Assembly: GCF_900108035.1 (NCBI RefSeq)
Contig: NZ_FNVS01000006.1
Coordinates: 124,001-188,000, forward strand
Source of the DNA: Parabacteroides chinchillae
GTDB taxonomy: Bacteria; Bacteroidota; Bacteroidia; Bacteroidales; Tannerellaceae
DNA length: 64,000 bases
Reading direction: 5' to 3'
The position numbers and the translations under genes are program-made. Below, piece by piece: positions 37,499 to 45,907 of this stretch. The notes beneath the pieces were generated by a model. That model did no database searches and had not been told where the DNA came from. It was given only the letters and a program-made list of their open reading frames with translations. Within the stretch, counting starts at the first letter, position 1. Every line of letters starts with the position of its first letter.

Positions 37499-38146
37499 AT
37501 GAAAAAATTAGTAATGATGGCAGTTTTGGCCATAGTATTGGGAACTGTACAAGCTGAAGCTCAAGGCTTAGTAAAGAATCTTATGGGACGTATGTATGGA
37601 GGCCCCAAAGTAGAAGCAAATCTATCCGGCTTTTTCCTTTCGGACATACCGGGGGTAAAAAGCAAAATGAATGTAGGAGGCTCGGCCGGTGGTTTCTTCG
37701 GTTTTCGTGTTACAGAGAATTTTTCTATACAGGAAGACATTCTGATGCATTATCAGGTTTCCCAGTTGGAACAAGATGGAAAGAAAGGCGACCTTAGTTA
37801 TTTAGGCGCGGAACTTGCCTTCTATGCAGTAGGGCATTGGAATGTATATGGTAATAATCGTTTGATCGTAGGTGCGGGACCGTTTGTAGGGTATGGTTTA
37901 AATGCAAAATACAAAATGGATGATCATGAAACAGACCTTTATGAAAAGAATGGTAATGGGGATAAAGTATTCCAGCCGTTCAGTGTAGGAGCAGGCGTTA
38001 TGTTAGGATATGAATTGGGCTGCGGACTACAAATTAATGCTTCCTATAAGATAGGGATTTTGGATCAGCTTGATGCCTCAAAAGATAAAGTAAGCATGTT
38101 GCCAAGCCGAATCAGTTTGGGAGTGGCATATCGTTTTGGGAAATAA
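37499..38146 (+). CDS. Outer-membrane beta-barrel protein (PorT-like)
   Basis: The 215-residue form starting MKKLVMMAVLAIVLGTVQAEAQ has a signal peptide; the frame is open to 37445, but those residues are not signal-like. Strand pattern: KVEANLSGFFLSDIPG, GGSAGGFFGFRVTENFSIQEDILMHY, LIVGAGPFVGYGLNAKY and a terminal SLGVAYRFGK. It is 8 bp before the sensor kinase gene, so the kinase may watch the outer membrane; this is inference. Confidence 0.78.
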   Translation: MKKLVMMAVLAIVLGTVQAEAQGLVKNLMGRMYGGPKVEANLSGFFLSDIPGVKSKMNVGGSAGGFFGFRVTENFSIQEDILMHYQVSQLEQDGKKGDLSYLGAELAFYAVGHWNVYGNNRLIVGAGPFVGYGLNAKYKMDDHETDLYEKNGNGDKVFQPFSVGAGVMLGYELGCGLQINASYKIGILDQLDASKDKVSMLPSRISLGVAYRFGK

Positions 38147-38154
38147 GATTTCTT

Positions 38155-40470
38155 TTGAGAAGAATAATGAAATTATTATTACAACACCGAATACTTTTAG
38201 GTTACATCATATTGATAGCAGTCATCGGTAGTATGGCTGCTATCATGTTCCATGAACGGAACCGGGTGCAAAATATCGAATCGGAAATTACAGAGATTCA
38301 GGAGGCTAACCGTACCATAAACGCCGCCCATCAGCATATTACCGTCCTTGCCACGTTGGGAGAATCTGCGATTACATGGGACAAGAAGGATTATCGGAAG
38401 TATCAGGTACGGCGGTTGCGAATAGACAGCCTTTTGCAGATTCTGCAACGAGACTATGAAGAGTTCGTCCCGACCAGACAAATAGATACGCTCCGTCTTC
38501 TGCTGGCCAATAAGGAAAAGCACCTGCACCAAGCCATGCTGGTGTTTCAGCAACACGACAGTCTCTTATCGGAACACCTGCCCGTCCTTGCCCGGCAAAC
38601 AAGAAATTTCCGCACCGTAACCCGAAAAAAGAGAGGTCTTGCCGGGCTTTTCGGAGGCAAGGAGACAGTACAAGTTCCGACCACTCCAAACACGCTTCAC
38701 TCCCTGAACGAGCGATTGATTTCGATGGAGGAAGAACGGCAGCAGACAATCGACGCTTACACGGACAGCCTGCGTATTCAAAACCGGGAGTTGAACCGCA
38801 AGCTGTATGTGTTGATTCAAGATATGGACGAGCAAACACAAGCTACATTTCAAGGCAAGGAATTATATCTCCAACAATCCTATGAGCGTTCGACTCTGAT
38901 TATTACCGGACTGATTCTAAGTGCCATTGTACTCCTTGTCGTTTCTTATCTGATTATCCAACGGGATATCAGAGAGAAGGCAAGTACTCAACGGCAATTA
39001 AAGGATACGATAGAGCAAAATACGGCACTGCTGGAAATGCGTAAGAAAATCATACTTACCATTACCCATGACATCCGCGGTCCGCTGAATACCATTAACG
39101 GAAGCGCGGAACTGACAATGGATACCCGCAACAAACGGGAAAGGGACCGTTACCTCACGAATATCCGTATCCTCTGCAAACACATCCTGCATCTTCTTAA
39201 CAACCTGTTGGACATGTACCGTTTGAACGAATCGAAAGAAAAGCGTAATGACGTCCCGTTCAAATTGGATACATTGCTGGAACGTATTGCCACCGGATTT
39301 ACGCTAACGGTAAACAATAAAGGGATTGTGTTCTCTCATGGTTTCACGGGAACCGATATAACCGTTAAAGGCGATTCTGACCGCATAGAGCAAATCATTG
39401 ATAATCTATTGACCAATGCCATTAAATTCACGGAAGCCGGAACCATCGTATTCGCAGCTGATTACAAGGATGAAACATTGTTCTTGAAAATCAGTGATAC
39501 AGGCATCGGAATGAGTGAGGATATGCTAAAACGTATCTTCCAGCCTTTTGAAAGATCCACATCCAGGACAAACCCGTCCGGATTCGGTTTGGGGCTCGCC
39601 ATAACCAAAGGACTGATTACGCTGTTGGACGGCAATATAACGGTAAAAAGCGAAATAGGAAAAGGGACAACCTTTCTTATTAGCTTGCCGTTGCCTTTCA
39701 CGACAGAAAGTATTGAAGAGGAGGAACATAGATCCGATGCACTAATGGGGCTTCCGCAACGCGTATTGGTGATCGACGATGATCCGATGCAGCTTGAAGT
39801 GGTCCGGGAAATGCTGGAGCGCAGCGGTATCTTCTGCAAGGCTTGCCGTAACGTGCAGGAGATTGTGAATGAAATGCGAAAAACCGATTACGGTCTGCTC
39901 CTGACCGATATACAGATGGCAGGTACAGACGGCATTAAACTGCTTGGACTGCTCCGCCAGTCTGATATAGGCAATTCCCGGACTATCCCCGTCGTGGCCA
40001 TGACCGCGCGGGGTGAAAAACCAAGAGACTTTTTCCATAAAGCCGGTTTTACAGCTTGTCTATATAAACCATTTTCCAAAAACGAACTGCTGAATACTTT
40101 GGCTGTCGCAGGAGAAGCAGACCGCATAGCGGACTTCTCTGCGTTGATTTCCGACGTCGGGGATAAATCACGTATGCTGGACATGTTCATTTCAGAATCC
40201 CGTAAAAATATAGCCGCCCTGCAATCGGCTTCCGCCCGTAAAGACCGTGAGGCGCTCCGCGAGACGGTGCACCGTATGATGCCGATGTGGGAAATGATAC
40301 AGGCGGAAAGGGCATTGCTGGCATACCGGGGGCTCCTGCATAAGGAAGAGGTAACGGACGGATGCATCACCGACCATACCATACGAATCATACAGCATAT
40401 GGAAAAGTTGATAGAAATGGCCGAATCAGAGAAAAAAGCAATAGAAAATGAAGAAGATATTAATCGTTGA
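38155..40470 (+). CDS. Hybrid sensor histidine kinase (HK-REC-Hpt)
   Basis: A 771-residue membrane kinase. Helix 1 (about 13-31) and helix 2 (about 247-268) frame a coiled-coil-rich periplasmic sensor of about 210 residues. The phosphorylated His305 lies in ITHDIRGPLNT, the N box in IIDNLLTNAIKFT (414-426), and G boxes in SDTGIGMS and GFGLGLAIT. A receiver follows (536-650; acidic pocket Asp541-543, phospho-acceptor Asp585), then an Hpt-like end with His706 in VHRMMPMW, a degenerate version of the usual HxLKG box. It overlaps the response regulator gene by 23 bp. Confidence 0.9.
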   Translation: MRRIMKLLLQHRILLGYIILIAVIGSMAAIMFHERNRVQNIESEITEIQEANRTINAAHQHITVLATLGESAITWDKKDYRKYQVRRLRIDSLLQILQRDYEEFVPTRQIDTLRLLLANKEKHLHQAMLVFQQHDSLLSEHLPVLARQTRNFRTVTRKKRGLAGLFGGKETVQVPTTPNTLHSLNERLISMEEERQQTIDAYTDSLRIQNRELNRKLYVLIQDMDEQTQATFQGKELYLQQSYERSTLIITGLILSAIVLLVVSYLIIQRDIREKASTQRQLKDTIEQNTALLEMRKKIILTITHDIRGPLNTINGSAELTMDTRNKRERDRYLTNIRILCKHILHLLNNLLDMYRLNESKEKRNDVPFKLDTLLERIATGFTLTVNNKGIVFSHGFTGTDITVKGDSDRIEQIIDNLLTNAIKFTEAGTIVFAADYKDETLFLKISDTGIGMSEDMLKRIFQPFERSTSRTNPSGFGLGLAITKGLITLLDGNITVKSEIGKGTTFLISLPLPFTTESIEEEEHRSDALMGLPQRVLVIDDDPMQLEVVREMLERSGIFCKACRNVQEIVNEMRKTDYGLLLTDIQMAGTDGIKLLGLLRQSDIGNSRTIPVVAMTARGEKPRDFFHKAGFTACLYKPFSKNELLNTLAVAGEADRIADFSALISDVGDKSRMLDMFISESRKNIAALQSASARKDREALRETVHRMMPMWEMIQAERALLAYRGLLHKEEVTDGCITDHTIRIIQHMEKLIEMAESEKKAIENEEDINR

Positions 40471-41758
40471 AGACAATACGGCACTGGCGTACATGATACA
40501 GAAGTGGCTGTCAAGGGAAGGATATGATACAGAAATAGTAAGCGGGGAACCTTCCGCCCGTAAGCAGGTAAGGAAAGGAGACATAGACCTGATACTTTCC
40601 GACGTGCGCCTGCCCGAAGGAGACGGCATATCCCTATTGGAATGGATACAGAAAGAGAAAATGGATGTCCCGTTCATAGTCATGACCGGATATGCTTCCG
40701 TACCCGGGGCGGTGAAGGCCATCAAGCTCGGCGCCAAGGACTATCTGGCGAAGCCCGTTCAAATGGAAGAACTTCTCGACTTGCTGCAGGAAATTCTGCA
40801 ACCTTCATCCTCCGTGCGGTTGGAAAAGAAAATGCTGCATGAGCGTATCAGCCCCAAAGCGGTGGAGGCGGAAAGACTGGCCGGAAAGGTGGCCCCATTC
40901 GATATACCTGTCATGATATGTGGAGCCAACGGAACCGGGAAGGAATCAATCGCCCGGATTATCCATGAGGGCAGTTACCGGCGTGACAAGCCTTTTGTCG
41001 CGGTGAATTGCGGTGCAGTGCCGAAAGAGCTGGCATCATCCTTGTTTTTCGGACACAGGAAAGGGGCCTTTACCGGGGCTGACTCTGACCGGGAGGGGTA
41101 TTTTACGATGGCTAAAGGTGGCACGCTGTTTCTGGACGAGATAGGCACCGTGCCTGCCGAAATCCAGACGATGCTGCTTCGTGTCCTGCAGGAGAACATT
41201 TATGTTCCGGTAGGAAGCAACAGGGAACTACAAGCGGATGTGAGGATTGTGGCTGCAACCAATGAGGATATGGAGCGGGCCGTTCGTAACGGGACTTTTC
41301 GTGAGGACCTGTTCCATCGTCTGGCAGGGTTTGAAATCCGGCAGCCATTACTATCCGAATGTCCGGAAGACATCATTCCCCTGGCCGAATTTTTCCGTGA
41401 GAAATATTCCGGAGAACTCAGGCAGGCTACAACAGGCTTCACGCCTGACGCACGCAAACTGCTACTGACATATTCATGGCCCGGTAATGTCCGTGAGTTA
41501 CAGAACAGGATACGCCGGGCAGTGCTGCTGGCAGAGCAACCGTTGATTGGCATCAAGGACCTGAATATAGAGATACAATCCGGAACCCCGGCTGTTCCTT
41601 CCGTCATCCGACCGCTAAGAAACAGCGATGACGTGGAGAGACAATCCATCATTGACGCCTTGAAGAAATGCGGGGGACATCGGAAAAAAGCCGCGGAACT
41701 ATTGAATGTCAATCCCGCGACATTATATCGGAAAATGAAGAAATACGGGTTACGGTAG
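40448..41758 (+). CDS. NtrC-family sigma-54-dependent response regulator
   Basis: A 436-residue regulator: receiver (1-120, phospho-acceptor Asp52 in LSDVRLP, Lys102 in LAKP), AAA+ domain (about 140-375) with Walker A GANGTGKE (159-166), the sigma-54 contact loop GAFTGA (206-211) and Walker B GTLFLDEIG (225-233), and a Fis-type HTH at the end (GHRKKAAELLNVNPATLYRKMKKYGL). It should activate sigma-54 promoters when phosphorylated by the kinase just upstream. Targets are not known; none with canonical spacing was found in the cargo. Confidence 0.94.
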   Translation: MKKILIVEDNTALAYMIQKWLSREGYDTEIVSGEPSARKQVRKGDIDLILSDVRLPEGDGISLLEWIQKEKMDVPFIVMTGYASVPGAVKAIKLGAKDYLAKPVQMEELLDLLQEILQPSSSVRLEKKMLHERISPKAVEAERLAGKVAPFDIPVMICGANGTGKESIARIIHEGSYRRDKPFVAVNCGAVPKELASSLFFGHRKGAFTGADSDREGYFTMAKGGTLFLDEIGTVPAEIQTMLLRVLQENIYVPVGSNRELQADVRIVAATNEDMERAVRNGTFREDLFHRLAGFEIRQPLLSECPEDIIPLAEFFREKYSGELRQATTGFTPDARKLLLTYSWPGNVRELQNRIRRAVLLAEQPLIGIKDLNIEIQSGTPAVPSVIRPLRNSDDVERQSIIDALKKCGGHRKKAAELLNVNPATLYRKMKKYGLR

Positions 41759-42526
41759 AACAAAAACACGCATAAAGCCCATTTTCTCTTTTCAGCAGTT
41801 GCCCTTTTTAGCAAACCGGTCTGTATATAAAGGCAGCTTATTTTTGTTTTTTGTCCTTGCTTTTTCGTCTTCAGGCGCAACGACTTCGGAGTGAAGCCCG
41901 TCCCGAGCCTCCAGGCGAGCGGCAAGTTGTTTTGGGGTGCCGGAAATAATTTCGGGCGCCCCAAAACACAACTTGCCATGTTCGCTTGAACATGAATTTT
42001 TCTGTCGAAAAATCAAAATATGGCATCTTATCTACTCCCCGCTGATAAACTCCTTCCGCCGACATCTTTATCACTCCTTGAATGCCAAAAACCGGAGCCA
42101 CCGGGACACTTGGGCGGTGTAACAGGATGACATACAGTGCCACAGACCGTCAGCAGGCCGCCATGATAGTGGCAATCCGGAAATTTTATCGTTATTTTGC
42201 CGCATGTCCGAACGCGTCCGGTCGCACAATTATCCATGTGTTCGTCAGATACGGGGTGTATTATTGCATCCGACCATCGGGTAACGGGTGAACGGAAACA
42301 TATAAGAACATAATAATGTAACCGTCCGGCCATGTGTGAATGCGTGACCGGCTTAATGCCGGACGGAACACGTGGGGGATTGGATACGTGACCGACTTAC
42401 TTAGTGGATGTACATATCCGTTCGGCGATATACGCATACAGGAATGGCCGTATTTTCGCATTCACGACGTGAGAGAAACGCAATACTGCCGGAAAAGAAT
42501 TGTCCAACTATCTAAAATATGGAATT
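41759..42526. other. Gene-free region with oriT-like hairpins and iteron-like repeats
   Basis: No coding frame is convincing. A chain of three hairpins occupies 41921-42013. The 15-mer TGCGTGACCGGCTTA (42341) recurs as TACGTGACCGACTTA (42385), amid several GTCCGGC/GCCGGAC inverted motifs. In conjugative transposons such a region separates mob genes from parA/tra genes; neither mob nor parA is present here, only the DUF3408-like gene. Confidence 0.5.
41921..42013. repeat. Chain of three hairpins (possible relic oriT)
   Basis: Hairpin 1: 41921-41947 against 41949-41977 (arms share GGCAAGTTGT and TTTTGGGG, with a two-base bulge). Hairpin 2: CATGTTC (41977-41983) / GAACATG (41988-41994). Hairpin 3: ATTTTTC (41996-42002) / GAAAAAT (42007-42013). 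Confidence 0.45.
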
Positions 42527-43015
42527 ATGGTAAAGAGAAAAGAGGTTAAAATCGATGAGGAGCAGATACGCAGGATGATGACGGGGGACATTCCTGCCGG
42601 CTTCATGAAAAAAAATTATGGTGACAACGCTGCCGGCTTCAAAAGAGAAGGAGACGAGGGATTAGATACGGAAAAACAATCCGGGATTCCTGCCGTACCC
42701 GACAAGGTGGAAGATTCCGGTACATCTACTGGTGAAGAAGTACCGTCCCCGGCCCTCCGGGAGAAAACACGCCGGACAAGGAACGGCTTGCAGGAGTATC
42801 CCGAACATCTGTTTGATAACAACGTTGTGAGGGAACGCCGACAGACCTATGTCAGTAGTGATAACTACGAACGGGTGCGCACCCTGCTTTCCGTGGTAGC
42901 GCCGACCGTCAGTATTTCGTGCTATATAGACAATATCCTCTCGGCCCACCTGGAACAGTACCGTGACGAGCTGAATGCCATCTACAGCAGCCGTATCAAC
43001 CTGAAGCCGTTATGA
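42527..43015 (+). CDS. DUF3408-like conjugative-transposon protein
   Basis: The 162-residue form starts at the ATG at 42527 (MVKRKEVKIDEEQIRRMM). A variable acidic middle leads to the conserved C-terminal part RRQTYVSSDNYERVRTLLSVVAPTVSISCYIDNILSAHLEQYRDELNAIYS, which matches the DUF3408 family coded next to parA and tra genes in Bacteroidales CTns. A ribbon-helix-helix-like DNA-binding role is possible. Its usual parA partner is missing here. Confidence 0.75.
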   Translation: MVKRKEVKIDEEQIRRMMTGDIPAGFMKKNYGDNAAGFKREGDEGLDTEKQSGIPAVPDKVEDSGTSTGEEVPSPALREKTRRTRNGLQEYPEHLFDNNVVRERRQTYVSSDNYERVRTLLSVVAPTVSISCYIDNILSAHLEQYRDELNAIYSSRINLKPL

Positions 43016-43107
43016 TGTTCCGTTCACATGTGAAAAGGGACATCCGACAGTCAGAATCTCTTCCTGCTGCCGGATGCCCCCTGTTTTTCCTTTCACGACC
43101 TTGTGCC

Positions 43108-43521
43108 CTATCTCGTGCCAGTGGCTCTCTTTCCTTTCGGTATCGGGTTGTCGAGTATTATCTTGTAACAGAGTTTGCCGTCCACATTCACCGGTTCCCT
43201 CGCCACCATAAACCCGGCACATTTCTCCACCTTCGCGGCATCGAGTATCATGCCGGCTATGAAGCTGTTGGAGAAACGGGCGCAACGCGGGTCATTCCAT
43301 ATCGTGAAGCCGTTCTCGTCATCCGATACGAACATGTACCAGTCTTTCGGTCTGTCGTCATCCCTGGCGATTCCCAGCCGGTTGCCGGTGTGCAGGTTCA
43401 ACTCCCTGCTTAATATCTTGCTCAGGTACATGCTGCCGTCACGGCATACCGTGATGATCCGTTTGCCCTTGTAGGTCAGTGCCGGATGTGAATTGCTCTT
43501 GTCATAAACTGTCAGTTTCAT
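43108..43521 (-). CDS. Conserved hypothetical CTn-associated protein
   Basis: A protein of about 137 residues (from MKLTVYDKSNS; the frame extends to 43548). The text KGKRIITVCRDGSMYLSKILSRELNLHTGNRLGIARDDDRPKDWYMF suggests a small mixed alpha/beta fold; no motif gives a function. It is followed on the same strand side by a sigma-like gene upstream. Confidence 0.6.
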   Translation of the reverse strand: MKLTVYDKSNSHPALTYKGKRIITVCRDGSMYLSKILSRELNLHTGNRLGIARDDDRPKDWYMFVSDDENGFTIWNDPRCARFSNSFIAGMILDAAKVEKCAGFMVAREPVNVDGKLCYKIILDNPIPKGKRATGTR

Positions 43522-43566
43522 AATCATTTGCATTTTATAGTTATACATTGTCTGTCATTATACTTG

Positions 43567-44127
43567 TCATGCTGCCTCGCCGGCCATAATCATTCTTCTT
43601 CTGGCAATGAATTTCCGGTTCGCCCGGACGGATTCCATCATCGTCTGTGCCCTGCGTGTCACCACCGAGGTCTTCTCGCCCATGTGCCTGGCGATGGTAC
43701 GGAACGAGCTGCCGGTCTCGTAAAACCGGAGCATGAATATCCTGTAATCCTCGTAGGAAAAGTGATGCCTGAGGAATTTCTGTATGTCCCTTACCAGCCT
43801 GTCGCACCCGGTAAGCATCTCTTCCCGCTCCTCCGTCTCTTCCGGGCTGTCCGTCTCACCCAGTCTTGAGAAATATTCGTCTCCGGGGCTGTCGTAACGG
43901 CTTTCGTCCCTTGCCCCCGACTGTAGGATTCTCCGGTAACACCCGAAAAAATAAGAATCCATGTCCTTTATCCCGTCCTTTGAAAACATCACCTGCTTCC
44001 TGACTGCCAGATACGCGTCATGGAATGCGTCCTCGTCAATCTTCCCGTAAAGGGACACACTTTCTTTCAGTCTCGCGTATGAACGGTTGAACCATCCGTT
44101 GAATTCTTTCACGTCTTTTGTTGCCAT
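43567..44127 (-). CDS. Sigma-70-like / HTH DNA-binding protein
   Basis: A 186-residue protein resembling compact sigma factors: a helical N-terminus (FNGWFNRSYARLKESVSLYGKIDEDAFHDAYLAVRKQV), an acidic linker (EETEEREEM), then a region-4-like HTH (FSYEDYRIFMLRFYETGSSFRTIARHMGEKTSVVTRRAQTMMESVR). Whether it binds RNA polymerase core cannot be told. It may control genes of the element. Confidence 0.6.
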   Translation of the reverse strand: MATKDVKEFNGWFNRSYARLKESVSLYGKIDEDAFHDAYLAVRKQVMFSKDGIKDMDSYFFGCYRRILQSGARDESRYDSPGDEYFSRLGETDSPEETEEREEMLTGCDRLVRDIQKFLRHHFSYEDYRIFMLRFYETGSSFRTIARHMGEKTSVVTRRAQTMMESVRANRKFIARRRMIMAGEAA

Positions 44128-44561
44128 ATCCTTTGATTTTATCTGTTAGACATCCGGCCTGCGGTGCAGGCACTCTTGTTTCTTTGTATGCCTTACAGCC
44201 GTTCTCCCACCGGAAAGGTGTCAAGGCTCGGCAGGAAAAAATACCGGAGCGCGGAGCGTGAGGATGATTTTTTCCCCGCCGACCCGCAGGGCCTCGGCCT
44301 TGCGCCCCGGTGGGGAACGGCTACCTTTGCTTCAAAGAAATGAGGGTGTCTTTTGAGGTTTTCTACCTCCGGATTTGTCATCTGACGGTGAAAAAGAATG
44401 TCTGCCGGTGACACGTGCCCTCCGGTTTGCAGACGGTTCCCGTTTTTTTATTTTCTTCGCTTCCGAAACGGTTTACGGGCACATGAATCCCTTTCCGATA
44501 TCATCTGTCCGCCATTCCGTTTTACAATAAAAATCAATGTCAAACTTAAAATTACAGGAAT
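44128..44561. ncRNA. GC-rich structured intergenic region (large hairpin at 44198-44321)
   Basis: No coding frame. GCCGTTCTCCCACCGG (44198-44213) pairs with CCGGTGGGGAACGGC (44307-44321); inside, 44228-44245 (TCGGCAGGAAAAAATACC) pairs with 44262-44282 (ending TTTTTTCCCCGCCGA). The nested stems suggest a structured RNA or a single-strand DNA structure such as a replication or transfer origin. Calling it RNA is tentative. Confidence 0.35.
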
Positions 44562-44888
44562 ATGGAAGTAGTGGTTATAGACAAGGCGACTTTCGAGAGG
44601 ATGCTCTCGGGATTTGAGAATTTCGCGAAAAAGGTGGAACGTCTCTGCCGGGAACATGAGGACTTGGGAGAGAGGGAATGGCTTGACAGCGATGACGTGT
44701 GCAGGCTGCTCGGTATCAGTCCGAGAACCTTACAGACGATGAGGGAAAACGGTACGCTGGCTTACACTAAGATAAGCCACAAGGTGTATTATAGGCCGGA
44801 GGATGTGAAGGCTGTCTTTCCCGTGGCGGGAATGAAACGGCGTATTGGCGCCAATAAAGGAAGAGAATACAATATCAACAAACTATAA
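44562..44888 (+). CDS. Excisionase-like HTH protein 1
   Basis: A 108-residue protein: a short coiled coil (FERMLSGFENFAKKVERLCREHEDL), then a MerR/Xis-type HTH (EWLDSDDVCRLLGISPRTLQTMRENGTLAYTKISHKVYYRPEDVKAVF). It is the first of two related genes near the recombinases, as in CTnDOT-like excision modules. Confidence 0.8.
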   Translation: MEVVVIDKATFERMLSGFENFAKKVERLCREHEDLGEREWLDSDDVCRLLGISPRTLQTMRENGTLAYTKISHKVYYRPEDVKAVFPVAGMKRRIGANKGREYNINKL

Positions 44889-44899
44889 ATACCGGGCTT

Positions 44900-45223
44900 A
44901 TGAATGACAATGGCAATATCCGGTTGCTGACACTGGAAAACGACATGCGCGTGAGGGCCTTTTTCTCGTTGCTGGAAGACCTTTCAAGCAGGGTGGAGAA
45001 AATACGCGACAATAATAAACCGTCATTGGACGCAGAACGCTATTATACAGACAAGGAACTGGCGGTTAAACTGAAAGTCAGCCGCAGGAGCCTCCAGGAC
45101 TACCGCAACAACGGCATACTGCCATATACTCAGGTAGGCAGAAAAATCCTGTATAGGGCTTCTGACATAGAGGGTGTCTTGATGGACGGGTACAAGGAAG
45201 CGTATAGGTTGAAAAATACATAA
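44900..45223 (+). CDS. Excisionase-like HTH protein 2
   Basis: A 107-residue relative of the previous protein, 11 bp downstream: RAFFSLLEDLSSRVEKIRD, then YYTDKELAVKLKVSRRSLQDYRNNGILPYTQVGRKILYRASDIEGVLMDGYKEAY. The pair probably acts together in excision or regulation. Confidence 0.8.
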   Translation: MNDNGNIRLLTLENDMRVRAFFSLLEDLSSRVEKIRDNNKPSLDAERYYTDKELAVKLKVSRRSLQDYRNNGILPYTQVGRKILYRASDIEGVLMDGYKEAYRLKNT

Positions 45224-45312
45224 ACATCGAACTTGTAAAGTTACTTTTAATCTGCAAAGCTATCCTTTAAGCATGGAATATGCGGATAAAAGCAACTTTT
45301 ATCATAACATGA

Positions 45313-45555
45313 TGTCAAAATGAGAAGTGGGAAGAAAAGTGCAAAAAGTGGGGAGAAGAAAGTAAAAGTAGGGAGAAAATCATTGCTTTGCTTTCACTGG
45401 ATAACACACTGAGCACAACGGCACTTGCCCAGCGGATAGGAATAACCCCCAAAGCCGTGGAAAAACATATTTTCAGGCTGAAAGCGGACGGAGCGCTCCG
45501 ACGAATCGGGCCGGACAAAGGCGGATATTGGCAAGTGGTCGAAAAAAAGGATTGA
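45313..45555 (+). pseudogene. Remnant winged-helix C-terminus (AlbA/ATP-binding regulator type)
   Basis: The frame reads QNEKWEEKCKKWGEESKSRE, then KIIALLSLDNTLSTTALAQRIGITPKAVEKHIFRLKADGALRRIGPDKGGYWQVVEKKD and TGA. The repeated EKW/KKW stretch and the winged helix ending RRIGPDKGGYW are the tail of large DNA-binding ATP-domain proteins. It has no start codon and the main domain is gone. Confidence 0.6.
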
Positions 45556-45907
45556 TTTTTCTGGAGGGAGCGCAGTTTGCCGCCTGCCTTTTTCTTTGTG
45601 TTTCAAAAAATACCCCCCTATAAAATATCAGTATGGAATATCAGAACAGCATACAGACCGGTAGTATCCTACTGTCAGTATGCTGTTTCTTTATTTTGTT
45701 ACATCGACCTTTCCGTCAGTCGCTTGTTTCCGCTGCCGTCAGCGTTCATTGTACAGACGTGAAAGGGGAAAGGTTTTCGGGCTGAATACCCTTTGCCCGC
45801 AAAGGAAGATTCTGTCCGAAACGGCATCGCCGCCTGACCTTTTCACTTTCAGGAAAGTCTGTACTAACTTCTATGGACGAGCGAGGAAACAGGCGGCTAC
45901 GAAACTG
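45556..45907. other. Gene-free stretch with one strong hairpin
   Basis: No coding frame is supported. CAGCATACAGACCGGTAG (45647-45664) pairs with CTACTGTCAGTATGCTG (45669-45685) with a bulge and one mismatch, followed by a T-rich run. It faces the 3' end of the first recombinase gene. Confidence 0.5.
45647..45700. terminator. Hairpin with T-rich tail
   Basis: An 18-by-17-base stem-loop around TATC followed by TTTCTTTATTTTGTT; a plus-strand terminator is the simplest reading. Confidence 0.5.

Noticed and set aside
42340-42549. 69-residue plus-strand frame in the repeat region
   Set aside because: It lies over repeats and overlaps the DUF3408-like gene; no family resemblance.
45577-45762. 61-residue plus-strand frame
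   Set aside because: Composition is unlike a protein and it spans a strong hairpin.
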